Origin: Anniella stebbinsi
Lineage: Eukaryota; Chordata; Lepidosauria; Squamata; Anniellidae
DNA length: 64,000 nt
Assembly: GCA_029215795.1 (NCBI GenBank)
Contig: JARDYH010000002.1
Coordinates: forward strand, 47,538,001-47,602,000
Direction of reading: 5' to 3'
Below the pieces are notes generated by a model. It saw nothing but the letters and a program-made list of their open reading frames with translations. It was not told the DNA's origin and made no database searches. Numbering within the stretch: position 1 is the stretch's first letter; every line of letters begins with the position of its first letter. Below, in pieces: positions 1 to 10,750 of the stretch. Position numbers and translations under genes: made by a program.

Positions 1-94
1 TTAAATGCAGATTTAAAACAGGAAAATTAAAAGGCTAAGATGATAAAATGTTAAAATACTAAGAAAATAAAAAGCGAAAAGAGAATAGTGTAGG

Positions 95-500
95 TACCAG
101 GTAAACCTCTCTAGGGAGCTCATTTCACAGCCGGAAGGGGTGCCACAGCGGAGAAGGCCTCCTCCTGGTAGACACCTGCCTCATTTCCTTTGGCAGGGGC
201 TAACGAAGAAGGGCTCCTGAAGATAAACTTAGGGTCTGGGCACATAAATATGGCAGGAGGCTATCCTTCAAGCCATTTAAGGCTTAAAATGTTAATACTA
301 GCACTTGGATCAGGCGTGGACCTGGACTTGGCAGCTAGCGAAGCTAGAAAAGTACTAGCATAATGTGGTCTTATTAGCCAGTCCCTGCTAACAATCTTGC
401 TGCCCTGTTTAGTACCAGCTGAAGTTTCCGGACCATTTTCAAAGGCAGCCCCATGTATTTCAGTAATCCAGACAAGAGGTTATCAGAGCATCTCTGGCCA
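95..500 (-). mobile_element. L2-like LINE fragment, antisense (reverse transcriptase C-terminus and 3' part)
   Basis: Read on the minus strand, 415-490 matches the sense L2 segment near 60976-61040 (DNA for the LDYCNALYVGLPLK region). The stretch 120-240 matches 59610-59745 closely, including the 'cccctgccaaaggaa' and 'ctgtggcacccc' blocks. L2 elements mobilise by target-primed reverse transcription, and this copy is 5' truncated and full of stops. The two matching blocks lie in the order expected for one element. The internal part (about 240-410) is diverged. No intact protein remains. Confidence 0.82.
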
Positions 501-654
501 GATAAAGGTGCAGTTAGTATATCAGCCTTTTTTTTTCTCTAGCTGCACTTTTTTCTGATTTTGAAGCCAGAGGGGGGAGTAGTGAAAAAACATCTGAAAG
601 AAATTTGTAAGGCACAATCAACAGAAATGATTAAGAACACTCCCATGCCTGCTA

Positions 655-1345
655 ATTGCGGGAAGTGGAGGGCGGAAATAACGAGACGACACCAAGTATT
701 GGATTTCAAACAAGGCCACATTTATTGATAGATATGCAGAAGGGAGAAAGTGGGCATCTTCGATCACTACGGTTAACACCGTGATAGTCTAGGGCAAGTC
801 ATTCTGGACCTAAGGGGTGGCGCCAACTCCGCGCCAACCCTCAGTCTCCCCTCTTGGGTAGGGAGACCTCCCAGTGTCACTCCCCCTCCGTCCGCCTGGA
901 TCGGAGTGAGTGAGAAAGGTTGGTCTCAATGGTAACCCTTATCTCAACACCTGGGCCGCATGGCTCGCAGGTATTGAGCCTCAGGTATTACCAATCACCG
1001 CCTGGTGCCTTAGAATGCTTACCGACCCTATCATTTGAAGATGCCCGCGCCTACCCGCCTTAAATGTGACTGTTAAATTGGAGCCAATCAACCTGCCTAC
1101 TACTCCCTGGCTGCTCAACAGTATGAAGTAGGCGAAAAAAACCATAACCAAAGAAGGATATGAGCAAAAAATTCCTACTTGGCCTCGCAAGGATGACCAC
1201 TGTAGCCACACTGTCGACAGGGGTGGGAGGGAGGGAGCCGCGCCGAGAAGAGGGAGAGGGGAGGGGCGTCCAGCCGATATATAGGCTATCACGCCCCCTC
1301 CCATCCCCCGTGGCCTGATCGGAGGCCTGCCAATTGGAGGCCTCC
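655..1345 (-). mobile_element. LTR-like retroelement sequence, antisense (partner of 14960-15722)
   Basis: The reverse complement shares an ordered set of blocks with 14960-15722. These are a TATA-like box (around 1277-1283), the block 'ggccaagtaggaa' followed by 'ttttttcgcctacttc', 'ggtaggcgcgggcatct', 'gtgattggtaat', a polyadenylation signal (tttatt at 721-726, aataaa in sense) and a terminal 'cttcccgcaat' motif. TATA box to polyadenylation signal is about 560 bp here and 551 bp in the partner. TATA, polyadenylation signal and a short tail fit a U3-R-U5 LTR, but I see no primer-binding site, gag/pol or target duplication. It could instead be another promoter-bearing repeat. Boundaries are approximate. 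Confidence 0.5.
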
Positions 1346-3156
1346 ACGCCTCGTCACCCCACCCCCACCCGCAACAGCCGCTACCGCCCTAGCTGCGCAG
1401 GGCGTGTGTGTGGGCCTTTTCTCCCCTATAAATGTACCCCTCCTCTTGTGTATCAGCATTACATAGCCACACTGGTTTGGGAAACCAGTGTTTATCTGCT
1501 GGTCAAAATAGACATTTTAAATCTATTTCTAACAGCTATGTCTTCTTTTCTTTTCATTATTACTCTGAAGTAGGTGCAGTGGCCTTAAGATCAGGATTGG
1601 GCCCCCTACACATACTCTAGAGTAAAAATGCTAGACACAGATTTAAAGTAATGCCAGTTTTTGCCTTAAGTGACATGTGGTTATGCCTTAGTATGGCAAT
1701 GGTGACCTCCATCGATTTCAGGCATTATATTGTGGAGGCACAGACTGCATGAGGCATTATTGGGTAGTGAGGTGTTTTGTGGGGGGGTTTGCTTTTATTT
1801 TAAAGATTGCAGAATCAAGCTTTTGAAATAAATGAACTGTGTGTGAGTATCTCTGTGCACAGACATGTTCAATTCTAAAAGGATGCTTCAAACATCTTAT
1901 CATTCTATCGGACCATTATATGATGTAGTTAGGATGACTGAGCTACCATTTTCAGCAGTAAGTGGAATGGGAACCGCCACAGTGTATTTTGCTTCACTTT
2001 CCTGAGAGACAGACGAGTGAACTTTAAACTCCCCAATAAACTATAATGTGGGAAAGTTCCATTTTTAGGTTTACATGAAGGAGCTACCTCTGAGAATAGC
2101 CTTTTGGCCTGGTGGAAAAAAACTAGAAACATCCCAGGAAGTCACTGAAACCTTGTAGTACTGTGAGAATTTGAATAAAAATAAACACTGGATTATTTCA
2201 GGCCTACTCCCTGGAGAAAACAAAGCAGGCTTACTCAGAACCACTCGCCTTAATCTTGACAGAACAAGAAAAATTAGCAACTGATTCCAGGTTTGAAGGG
2301 GGAAGGGGGAGCTAGTAGCATAATGTGGCGGCTGTATGACATCTCTGGGAGAAGGAAATAAAAGCAAGTTAAATGATATCAGACCTGAAGCAAGAATAAT
2401 GACATCTTCATGAGGAAATGCAGAGTCAGAAAACGAAGAAAACGCTTCTGCAAAAGGTGTCAGCTGGAATTCTCAGAAGCTTGAGAGTTTGGAAGAGACA
2501 CTGACAAACACTGCCCAGAAAAGAAGCAAGCAGCAAACTTTCTCAGGAGAATTAAAAGTACTGGAGGACCCAAACATGTTCACAAGATTCTGCAAAGCTA
2601 GCAATGACTGTCCCTAAATGGCAGGAAGACTTCAGCTGCATGTCGCCCTTCCACAAAGTACAATGCTTTTTTTTTTAAGGGAAACACAACCCTGTTTTAT
2701 GAAGTTAAAATTAAATAAAACACACATGAGGCAGATTGCATTGAATATCTTTTATGTAGAAACATTGTGATAGGGTAGCCACTCGTCTTCAACACAAACA
2801 GACTGGACTTCTTGCAGATATCTCTTCTGTATATGTGAGAACAGCAGCATGTACCAGATTTTTTCCCAAAAATGTAGCGATTTATTATCACAATTCACAG
2901 GGAAAACCCAGAACGAAAAACCTGGACTTGAAAAGAAAAAAAGTGGAGAATTATCTTGAACTGCTGTTCCAACTAGGTCCAGGATTGTTCTGGCGCCATT
3001 GGAGATTATGTAGGCCAAGCCTGCTCATACAGGCTTCTGCTGCAAAGGTGAAACAGTTTCTTTGAACTCACGCAACTGGTCTGCTTGTGTTGAGCCTTCT
3101 GATTTGCCTCATAAAGAGACAGAACACAACAGTCTCATATGCAGATATTTGCAAGT
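1346..3156. other. No gene or recognised repeat
   Basis: Mixed-composition DNA. A TATA-like 'cctataaatg' occurs at 1425-1434 but nothing coding follows it. Reading frames are short and show no recognisable domain. I see nothing else to annotate. Confidence 0.5.
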
Positions 3157-3328
3157 TAGGGTAACCATATGAAAAGGAGGGCAGGGCTCCTGCAGCTTGA
3201 ACTGTTGTGATGAAGAGGGAATTTCACCAGGTGCTGCACGCATACAAATGACACTTGCTGACATTCCTTTTTCTATACAACTGTTAAAGATACAGGAGCC
3301 CTGTCCTCCTTTCCATATGGTCACCCTA
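3157..3328. mobile_element. 172-bp TIR MITE, TAGGGTGACC family (monomer)
   Basis: Ends are 'tagggtaaccatatg' and 'catatggtcaccctA', inverted copies of each other. The interior (ctcctgcagctt ... aactgttgtgatgaag ... gggaatttcacc ... acaactgttaaag) is itself an imperfect inverted repeat. It matches one half of the elements at 51766-52086 and 56353-56672. Flanks give a weak target duplication candidate (ttgcaagt / aggtaagt). It encodes nothing and would depend on a transposase supplied elsewhere. The TAGGG-type ends and 8-bp duplications of its relatives suggest the hAT superfamily. Confidence 0.75.
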
Positions 3329-3448
3329 GGTAAGTAAACCTCCTCCAACCATTCAGATGAAATGATAATGGCTGGTTCACCTGACAAATTTCTATATGTT
3401 AGTCAAGCCAATTATGGTAAGGAAAAATAGATAGCAATGTTGAGGAAG

Positions 3449-4926
3449 TAGGGTGACCATATTTTGGAAATAAAAAAGGACAATGTGGTCGGCCCCCAAG
3501 GGGGTGTTCCCACCAACATGTCCGCCCCAGTGGGCGTATCCAGTACCAAGGGGAGGGGCCCACCTGAACATAGCCTTGGTCACATGTCTGATATTACAGC
3601 GCACAATTAAGACAAATCTGTTCTACATAACATCTTAATGTTAACATCGCTGAAATAACAAGTGATACATCCAATGTATCTGAAATTAACTTCACTCACT
3701 CCTACTTTTTTAGCTTTTGCTGTACTTTGTTGCTATATTCTCTGTGATACATTTTCCGCTCCCCTCAAATATCTTTTCTGATTGTATCCTCACTCCACTG
3801 CAAGCTGCTGCTTAACAGGGCTTGCTGCCGGCTGGCTGGCTTTTTTATTTTTAAAGTTAATTTTTTTTAAAAAAAAAACCTTGTGTATGATTGTCACAAG
3901 TTTCTCTACTCTAACATTAGGGTGGGTGTTGTGGGTGGCTGACACTACTTCACCCATTCACACTTCTCACATATATACATTAGCTTCTCAAGGCTTGTGC
4001 ATTGGCACCACTTTTCACACCCAGACTTTGAACTCCTGTCTACATCCTGCACAAATACATGACTGCTTTGATTGACCTCTCCTTTCCCACATTTTGATCT
4101 GTGGACACCTTGCCTCTGCTGAGTTCCAGGTGCCCAACTGCCCACCAAATCTGCAGCAGGAAAGGTGCCATGCTTTCCCAGCACTTCTTCGCTAAAAACT
4201 CAAGATCCCCTTGATGCCATAGGCTGAAACTGCTCAAGGTGCAAGACCCCAAAGAGGAGGTTTGACAGCCTGAGTTTGAAGGGTATGGCTTCAGTGTTGT
4301 CATTTTTTAAATAATGTTAAAACCTCAAACTTAAAAAAAAATCCTAAAACTCAACAGATGAACAGATTTGCTTGAAACTTGGCATGGCTAAAGCCCTACA
4401 TAAGAGCTATCATGATGCCATGTTTCATCTCCTTATCTTTAAAATGTTGGTTTTATAACAAAATAATTTTAAAACCTCATTTTTTTAAAAAAAAAACACT
4501 AAAAATTAATGGATGAACAGAATTGCTTCAAACTTGGCATGGCTAAAGCCCTACCTAAGTTCCTAAGTCGAGTTTCATCTCTTTTTCTTTAAAAATGACA
4601 TGTAAATTTTTTTAATTTTAAAACCTCAAACTTTACAAAATTCTAAAAATCAACAGATGAACAGATCTGCTTCAAATTTGTCATGGCTAAAGCCCTACTT
4701 AAGGGCTATCATGGTGCCAAGTTTCATCTCTTTCTTTTTAAAAAATGGCAGAGCTGTAAGCACTTTTCTTAATTTCCATTGACTTTACAGTAGAGCTGCC
4801 CTTTGGGTGGGGGGAGGATGGGAAAAATCTGGGGGTTTTATTCAAATTTCATAATTCCCCCCCTTCCCAGATTTATTGCCAAAAATCCTGACATGTCCTG
4901 GTTTTTCCTGGCATATGGTCACCCTG
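3449..4926. mobile_element. About 1.48-kb composite TIR element, non-autonomous
   Basis: The left end 'tagggtgaccatattttgg' is mirrored by 'ggcatatggtcaccct' at 4910-4925. Inside the ends, 'aaaaaaggaca' on the left corresponds to a block containing 'aggacatg' in the complement of the right end. The element contains three tandem units (4318-4760) and no recognisable transposase. I see no clear target duplication, so it could be two separate elements with similar ends flanking unrelated DNA. Confidence 0.5.
4318..4760 (+). repeat. Three tandem units of about 150 bp
   Basis: Each unit carries, in order, 'aaaacctca', an A/T tract, 'gatgaacaga', 'gcttcaaacttggcatggct', 'aaagcccta', 'gtttcatctc' and a T-rich end. 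The units start near 4318, 4468 and 4618. A fourth diverged unit lies at 8214-8366. The copies differ by scattered substitutions and small indels. Non-coding. Confidence 0.75.
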
Positions 4927-6109
4927 GAAGGGTTGGGGAAAGGGGAGGGGAGCTCAGATTCCTGTTTCTTAGGTTGGTGCACTACCTCTGACATTGGATC
5001 CAGGAATCTGAATTAGCCTATGCCCCCCCCACTCTGTCTAGGAGCCATAAGTTTGTTCTCTTAATTTCTATCCCATCTTTCCACCAAAAATAAAAATGGT
5101 GCTCATTGGTGACCATCATTGATATTATTATTATTGTTTTGATGAATGATACCTGACATTGTTGGAATGCTGACATTTGCCGCAATGTTCTGATACCCCG
5201 TTAGCACAACAAACCAGCAGATCGGATGACTACATATAGAACTATACTTAAATGTCAAGATGTTTCTGCAGGTCTGCTTTATCTCTCCAAAATTTATGGC
5301 AGAAAGCCTATGGATGTTACTCTAATAACCTTGCGGTCACATAACCCCCTTATCGCATGGGATTCAAGAAGATGGTTTCACCTTAGGTCCTCTCTTTGCA
5401 ACTTGCAAGCAGAAAATATTCTGTTAGAAAAGGAACTGCTGGAAAAGGAAGAGGTGATGCAACAGCAAGTCCTTCTTTTTTTGGTTTGGCAGCAAACCTT
5501 TGTCAACAACACGATGGCATCACTTGTGGCCTGCAGAAGAACAAAGTTTAATCTGTCCTGAGATAACTTCTTATTTAGAAGACAGCTGGGTCCCCTCAAG
5601 AATACATCAGAAAGAAAGCAGTTGCTTCTATGCACACACCAAAAAAAAATCAATAGCTCCAGCTACAAGAAGAAAAAAGGATGCTGTGCATTTTTAGAAG
5701 TTACCGTCTAACTGAACTTAGCCTAAATCATTAAAAAAATTAAAAACCATTCCATTATAGCATATCTACAGCATAATATCTGCTGCCATTAACAACATCA
5801 TTAATAACAAATGTCTGTTTAATTACTCTTACTAAGATTTAAAAGGCCATTATGCTTGCAACTTGAGAAATTCATTAACACAAAAACTGTGCTTATGCCA
5901 TATGCACTCTCCTTAAAGATACAGACTTTGATATTTTGAAGGTATGCCACAGGAAAAGCCATGAGTGTTTTGGTACCACATGAGAAGTATTAAACTGGTG
6001 TCTTTTTTCTCTCCACCGGAATATTTGCTTGTCAGTTCCTCCAAATCAGCTTGTCCCTAAAGTAATTGTGTCATTGATTTTAATAGAGGTAAGTTACCCT
6101 GCTAAAAAT
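4927..6109. other. No gene or recognised repeat
   Basis: Mostly AT-rich DNA. The 111-codon frame at 5226-5561 has a Glu/Leu-rich stretch that could be helical, but no domain, splice context or second copy. I do not call it a gene. Confidence 0.45.
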
Positions 6110-6440
6110 GGCTTGGGGGGGAGCCCATCCACCACTGAGATTCCTTGGGGCAACAGGGTCCTTAGCAGTGGGGGGGCCTCATGCACACACACACACACAC
6201 ACCATTTTTGGCAGGGAATCTTTTTGCCAGTTCCATTAAAATCAATGTAGTGAGATCATCCCATAGACTTTAGGAGAAGCAGGGAACAGGGTCCCCTGCC
6301 AACAAATGGCTGGAGAGGAGAAACCCATCCACCACCATGAACCATTGGGACAAAAGGGTCTTTGTGGGGGAGGCTGGGCTTCCCCCACTCAATCAATTTT
6401 TCTGTAGAGGACTGTTTTCTCCAATTCTGATGAAATCAAC
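6110..6440 (+). repeat. Two direct repeats about 200 bp apart
   Basis: The block 'cccatccaccactgag ... ggggcaacagggtcctt' near 6122-6163 recurs as 'cccatccaccaccatgaacc ... gggacaaaagggtcttt' near 6325-6365. It is probably part of a degenerate interspersed repeat with a tandem substructure. An (AC)n run sits at 6184-6202. Confidence 0.5.
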
Positions 6441-6550
6441 GGAGCAATGAAAATGGCCCTTTGCAGCTGCTGTAGTTTCCAACATCAGATATGCAACAAT
6501 AGAGAGCCCCCCATCTTCATTAAAGATGGCAGCTCTCAGGGAGGAACAAA

Positions 6551-6660
6551 GGAACATAAGAAGATCAGACCAAAGGCCCATCTAGTCCAGAACTCTGTTC
6601 ACAGTGGCCAACCAGCTGTTGACCAGGAACTGACAAGCAGGAAACAGGGCGGACAGCTGC
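6551..6660 (-). mobile_element. CR1-type LINE 3' UTR end, antisense
   Basis: 'ggaacataagaagatcagac' followed by 'catctagtccagaactctgt' and 'ccaaccagctgttgaccagg' is the antisense 3' end of the same LINE seen at 31811-32307, 38636-40025 and, in sense, 58362-58666. Only the last ~110 bp are present, which is typical severe 5' truncation. Confidence 0.8.
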
Positions 6661-7354
6661 CAGGCATAAAACTGATGGTTCAGGTAAGTCCCGGCCACTC
6701 ATGTGGCTCAGTGGGTGGGGGGCAGCAGCTTACTGGGTTCGGGGGCAAGCAGGGGAGCAGAGAGTCCTGCTCAGTGGGCACCTGGGAAACCACAACATCA
6801 GACCCACTTTGGATGTCTGGATCTCACTTCAGATTTGGGTCAGACTGGTTTCAAATCGGGCTGAGGAATTCAGAGCTGATTCAGAAGCTCCGAAGCAGCC
6901 TCCAAAGTGGGTCACTTTTCATTATAAAATAATCCCAAAGTGGGGTTTGGGCAAGAGCTTTTGTGGGCAAGAGAGCCTAGGGGTGTGTGCTCCAGTCCAC
7001 CCATTTGGAGGACCGTCGATGATCTGATCTCACGGAGCAGATTGTGGGTGGTTTTAAAACCACCTGAGAACTTCAGGGTGAGTGGACAGCTGTTGAACCT
7101 CCGAACTGCCCCAAAGATAGCCAACCATTTTTTACGGTCTCTCTGAGGCTTGTATTTAGTGCTGGGAGTCAACGGAACAGTTCTCCATATAAGGAAAACA
7201 CTCAGGTTTTGAGATTGACATCTGTGGCTAACGAATAGCCACAGTTTCCTCCCTGTTCTCCCTCCAATCCCAGTGCTTACAGGGAGGGATTGCAAATGAT
7301 ATAACCCATTTGTCCTTGCCCTGGAAGTGATTTCTTTGCTAGCTGTTCAGAGTT
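6661..7354. other. Unassigned, probably degenerate repeat
   Basis: Contains 'ccactcatgtggctcagtgg' and 'gcaagcaggggag', which loosely resemble 12800-12850. This suggests a diverged shared transposon. No gene seen. Confidence 0.35.
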
Positions 7355-8190
7355 GGGAGGAAGGAGGAGAGAGTTAGAGAAAGAGCTTCTGTTTGTTTTC
7401 TTGCATTCTTTTTTATTTGTTTGCATTCTCTGTTTGTGTCTCTGATTTTCTTTGGTTCTTGTGTTTTATTCTCCAGTCCCCAAGTTCCTTGCACCTTAAA
7501 CCCACCCTCTGTGTGTTATGGTGTGAGGGTGTGGTTGTTCTTATTACCCCCACACATACACTTAGGGTGCCTCTACATGAGAGGTTTAAAGCTCTTCCAA
7601 GTCTCATTAAAAATTTTACCTCTACAAGAGCGGAGCGCAAATTGGGGGTGGAGGCGCGTTTTCTCTCCGATTATGCGCATTATTGAATGCGCGTTAAATA
7701 GCGAGTTTTCCTGCTCTGCGCATTTTGACCATGTAAACAAGCGATTCTCCGCATTTCAGCCACTTTAAAGCGTGTTTCAAACAACCAGTCGGGCCACCAG
7801 TTATGCGCTTAACCGCCTCCCGCGTACAGTCATTATCGTAACAGTAATTGTGAGAAGATGCGCATAATCGGACAACCAGGCGCCAAAACGAATTCTTGTA
7901 GAGGGGGCCACAAACACACTAAAATATATTTTTAAAATCCTTTTATCTGTGTGCTGGTATTCACTGCATTAGGAAGGAAGGAGGAGAGAGTCAGAGAAAG
8001 AGCTTCTGCTTGCTGATTGTTGTTGTTTGTTTGCATTCTCTCTGTGTGTCTCTGGGGGTTTTTTTGTTCTTATATGTGTACTATAGTTCCTCTTGTTGTG
8101 TATTGCAGTCCCCAAGTTCCTTGCACCTTCGACCCACATCAGATGAACCCCTTGTGTGTTATAATGTGGTGTGGGGGGGGGGGGGAGAGT
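7355..8190 (+). repeat. Direct duplication of a ~200-bp block, spacing ~612 bp
   Basis: The first copy (about 7355-7545) and second copy (about 7967-8170) share 'ggaaggaggagagag', 'agagaaagagcttctg', 'tttgcattctctg' and 'cagtccccaagttccttgca'. The second copy is followed by a poly-G run (8168-8183). A 348-bp MITE (7563-7910) lies between them, so part of the present spacing comes from that insertion. Confidence 0.7.
7563..7910. mobile_element. 348-bp MITE, ends TAGGGTGCCTCTACA
   Basis: The left end 'tagggtgcctctacatgag' pairs with the right end 'cttgtagagggggcca'. Flanking octamers catacact (7555-7562) and caaacaca (7911-7918) agree at 6 of 8 positions, consistent with a hAT-type 8-bp target duplication. 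The interior is CpG-rich with repeated 'tgcgcat/gcgcgtt' motifs. Non-coding. Confidence 0.6.
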
Positions 8191-8213
8191 TGAGGGTTTG
8201 TTTGTTTTTTAAT

Positions 8214-8366
8214 TCCTAAAAATCAAGGAATGAAGGTATCTGCTTCAAACTGGGAATGTCTAAAGCCCTACTTAAGAGCTATCATCTTGTAAAGTTTCGT
8301 CTCATTGTCTTTAAAAATGAGGAAGCTGAAAGCATTTTGGTTAATTCCCATAGGTTATAATGGAGT
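8214..8366 (+). repeat. Isolated copy of the 4318-4760 tandem unit
   Basis: Shares 'tgcttcaaactgggaatg', 'taaagccctacttaagagct' and 'gtttcgtctcattgtcttta' with the three units upstream. It is about 3.5 kb from them and shows the unit is interspersed rather than a local duplication. Confidence 0.7.
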
Positions 8367-8938
8367 GGTTTTCCAAAAATGGAGTGGTTTATCCAATGGG
8401 GAGAAGCAAGGAATCCTCCCTGAATTTCAGAGCAGAAAACCCGCTCAGCAGAGCTCTGCCCCAAATTTCAGAACAGAGCAGACCTGGTCTGCACACCTCT
8501 AAAAGAGCCCACTTTATCAGATGCCACTTCAAGCATCTAATGAAATGGGTTGTGGCCCAGAAAAGCATAAAATGTATTAGTCTTTAAGGGGCAACACAAC
8601 CCTTTATGGCTGTTTTTGCTAGTATGATTCTGAAAATATCTTCCACATTTTTTAAAAACAATGTTTTTTAAAAAATTAATTGCTTTCAAAAAGAAATCCA
8701 AAGGTTGGGTTCAGAGTTCTTGTGCTTTCGTTACTTATGAGGTGGCTAACGGGTGTGTGTGACTGTCCTGTCTTTCATTATACAATCATCTCACTAGCAG
8801 CCTGGAGCCTCCTCAGCTTGCTGTACTTCATTTAAAACCCTGGGGAAGATGACATGAAGAAATTCCTCCCATAAGACTTTTTTTAGGTCAGAAAGCACAG
8901 GCAGCCTGGGAGAATGGAAAGATGTGTAACAGAATGAA
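8367..8938. other. No gene; right edge of a possible TIR element at about 8501
   Basis: The sequence 'ggtctgcacacctcta' at about 8486-8501 resembles the right ends of TAGGGGTGTGCA-type elements in this window. I could not find a matching left end. The rest is AT-rich with T/A homopolymer tracts near 8650-8680. Confidence 0.35.
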
Positions 8939-9134
8939 GGGGAGGGTCCAAGGCTCAGTGGTAGAGTACCTGCTTTGTCTGCAAAAGGTCCCAAGTTCAA
9001 TCCCTTGTATCTCCAGGTAGAGCTGGAAAGAATCCTGCCTGAAACATTGGAGAGCCGCTGCAAGTCAGTGTCGACAATACTGGGCTAGATGGACTAATGG
9101 TCTGACTCAGTATAAGGCAGCTTCCTAGGTTCCA
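8939..9134 (+). mobile_element. tRNA-derived SINE, sense
   Basis: The head 'ggctcagtggtagagtacct' looks like a tRNA A box, and 'aagttcaatccct' like a B box. The body ('tctccaggtagagctgg', 'cctgaaacattggagagc') and tail ('tggtctgactcagtataagg', 'cagcttcct') define a SINE. Partial antisense copies lie at 48215-48435 and 51574-51740. Transcription would be by RNA polymerase III from the internal boxes. This copy has substitutions in both boxes and is probably inactive. I believe the family is widespread in squamates. Confidence 0.85.
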
Positions 9135-9152
9135 ATGAAAGAGAAACACATA

Positions 9153-10747
9153 GGCTCGATTCAGACAATACTTTAAGCAATGGTGGGTAAATAACCTACT
9201 GATGGTGTGTGAAAGAGGTGGTGATCCACAGATGACACGCTGCAGCAGGCGCTGCAAGGAATCGGCAACCACACCGGTTGCTAATAGCGTAGTCGGTTCT
9301 GACTGACAGCTCGGACGCCATTTTCCCCGCTTACCGAACTCCGTTAGTCCTCCAGCAGGTATCCCAGAAGACACTGCGGCCGAAAACCATGGGCACCGCC
9401 ATTGAAGCCAATGCAGGACATGCCTCTCAAACCCCATTGGCTGTTACAGTCAGTGGGCGGAACTCAGCAGCCTCAGGCACAGAGGCAGCCAGGATGAACA
9501 GCAGCACCAATACAACATTCGCACCCCACGCCCAGCACTGCAATTCCAATGTTGGCACCCACACCCCAGGGAGGCACCCACCACCCACCCTACACGGGAG
9601 ATGTGGCAGTCGCGAGGAAGACCCATGGCCCCCAGCCCCAGCCCCCAACCCCCCACCTCGCTCCTAGAGCATATTCCGCACACACAGGAAAGAAGGCAAG
9701 AGTGGGGTGGCGTAGAAAACGTTATTCAGCAGGGAGACCAGACATTGGCAATAAGGCACATGGGCACCACTAAGCCAGGGCAGAACCTACAGAAAGGACA
9801 GTTGCCCCCGGGAAGGGAGGAGGCGGCTGGAAGGCACAGTGGTGAAGAGGGGACGGCCGAGGCCACACCCCCAGGGAGCCAAGCACGGAACGTACCAAGG
9901 GGATGTGGTGGAGAAGGACGGCATGCCAGGGAGAGATGCCAGTCCACAGATGAAACTCCACAGCCGACGCTCACAGGGGGTGGGGGTAGCGCAGCCAGAT
10001 CCAGGCACTGATGCTTTCACGCACCCGGGACGCCTCCACACAGGTCCGATGCTCCCCAATGGGATTCTCGGGGCCTGGCAAAGGCTCGATGAGGGGGGGC
10101 TCTCTGGTCGCCGCTTCCCCTGCCCTCATCCTTCTGGGTGATGCGAGGGTGGAGGTGGCGGTGCAGTGGGGGTCTACTTTGGATGGATTGTTGCTCTCCC
10201 TCTTGGTGTTAGGAGGGGCTGCCTCTTGCTCCAAGGCACCTGGGGGTTTTGGCTATTCCATCTCCCCCTCCCCCCCTTTGCCGTAGTGCCCTTCTGGTGT
10301 GCTTCCCTGTCCGTTTGGGTAGCTGACTGGGCACCCTGCGTGAGTGCTTGCAGGAGCGGGCCCCTTGTTGTGCTCCGTGCCAGCTGCCTGGTGGGGGAGG
10401 CGGGCGTCATGGTTGCTATGGCTGCGATGCCGGGGCTCTGTTGCGAGCGTGCCTGAGTGGCCACCCTCTTTCTGCCGCTCTTACCGCTCCACTCTCTGAT
10501 CTTCCGTGCTCAACAACTCACCACAGTTGTTTCACCCACGCACCGCTCCAGACAACACGTTTGTCAATTGACAATTCCCTTAACAACTCGCAAGTGAGTT
10601 GTTTCTCTCAGTTGTTGAATTTTGCCACTTTGCCTACTGTGGGTTGTTACTGCATTGTGTGGCTACCTCCAAATGACACGTTTAACAACTCAACGGGTTG
10701 TTGCTTCATCAACCCGCAGTTGCTTAGCGTGTTGTCCGAATTGAGCC
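9153..10747. mobile_element. 1.6-kb GC-rich TIR DNA transposon, apparently non-autonomous
   Basis: The ends form a 17-bp imperfect inverted repeat: GGCTCgATTCaGACAA at 9153 and, on the other strand, GGCTCaATTCgGACAA ending at 10747. Both sides carry ATA (9150-9152 and 10748-10750), a possible 3-bp target duplication, which would suggest a PIF/Harbinger-like element. The right ~250 bp is packed with AACAACTC/GTTGTTG motifs that could be transposase-binding repeats. The middle (9300-10450) is much more GC-rich than the surroundings and has many overlapping open frames on both strands. None shows a domain I recognise, so I call no gene. Confidence 0.65.
10500..10745. promoter_or_regulatory. Subterminal repeat cluster (AACAACTC/GTTGTTG)
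   Basis: At least eight AACAACTC-like or GTTGTT-like words in both orientations occur in the last 250 bp of the 9153-10747 element. Clustered short subterminal repeats often bind transposases. That function is inferred, not shown. Confidence 0.45.
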
Positions 10748-10750
10748 ATA

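Noticed and set aside
5226..5561. 111-codon plus-strand frame with a Glu/Leu-rich, possibly helical segment
   Set aside because: No recognisable domain, no splice or promoter context and no second copy. Frames of this size are expected by chance in 64 kb. A protein search and RNA-seq would settle it.
8939..9134. Functional tRNA gene
   Set aside because: A- and B-box-like words are present, but the acceptor and anticodon stems do not form and the sequence continues into a SINE body and tail.
9389..10456. Many overlapping open frames and a CpG-rich, promoter-like region
   Set aside because: High GC content reduces stop codons on all frames. The region lies inside a transposon with clear inverted ends, and no frame shows a known domain or codon preference I can recognise.
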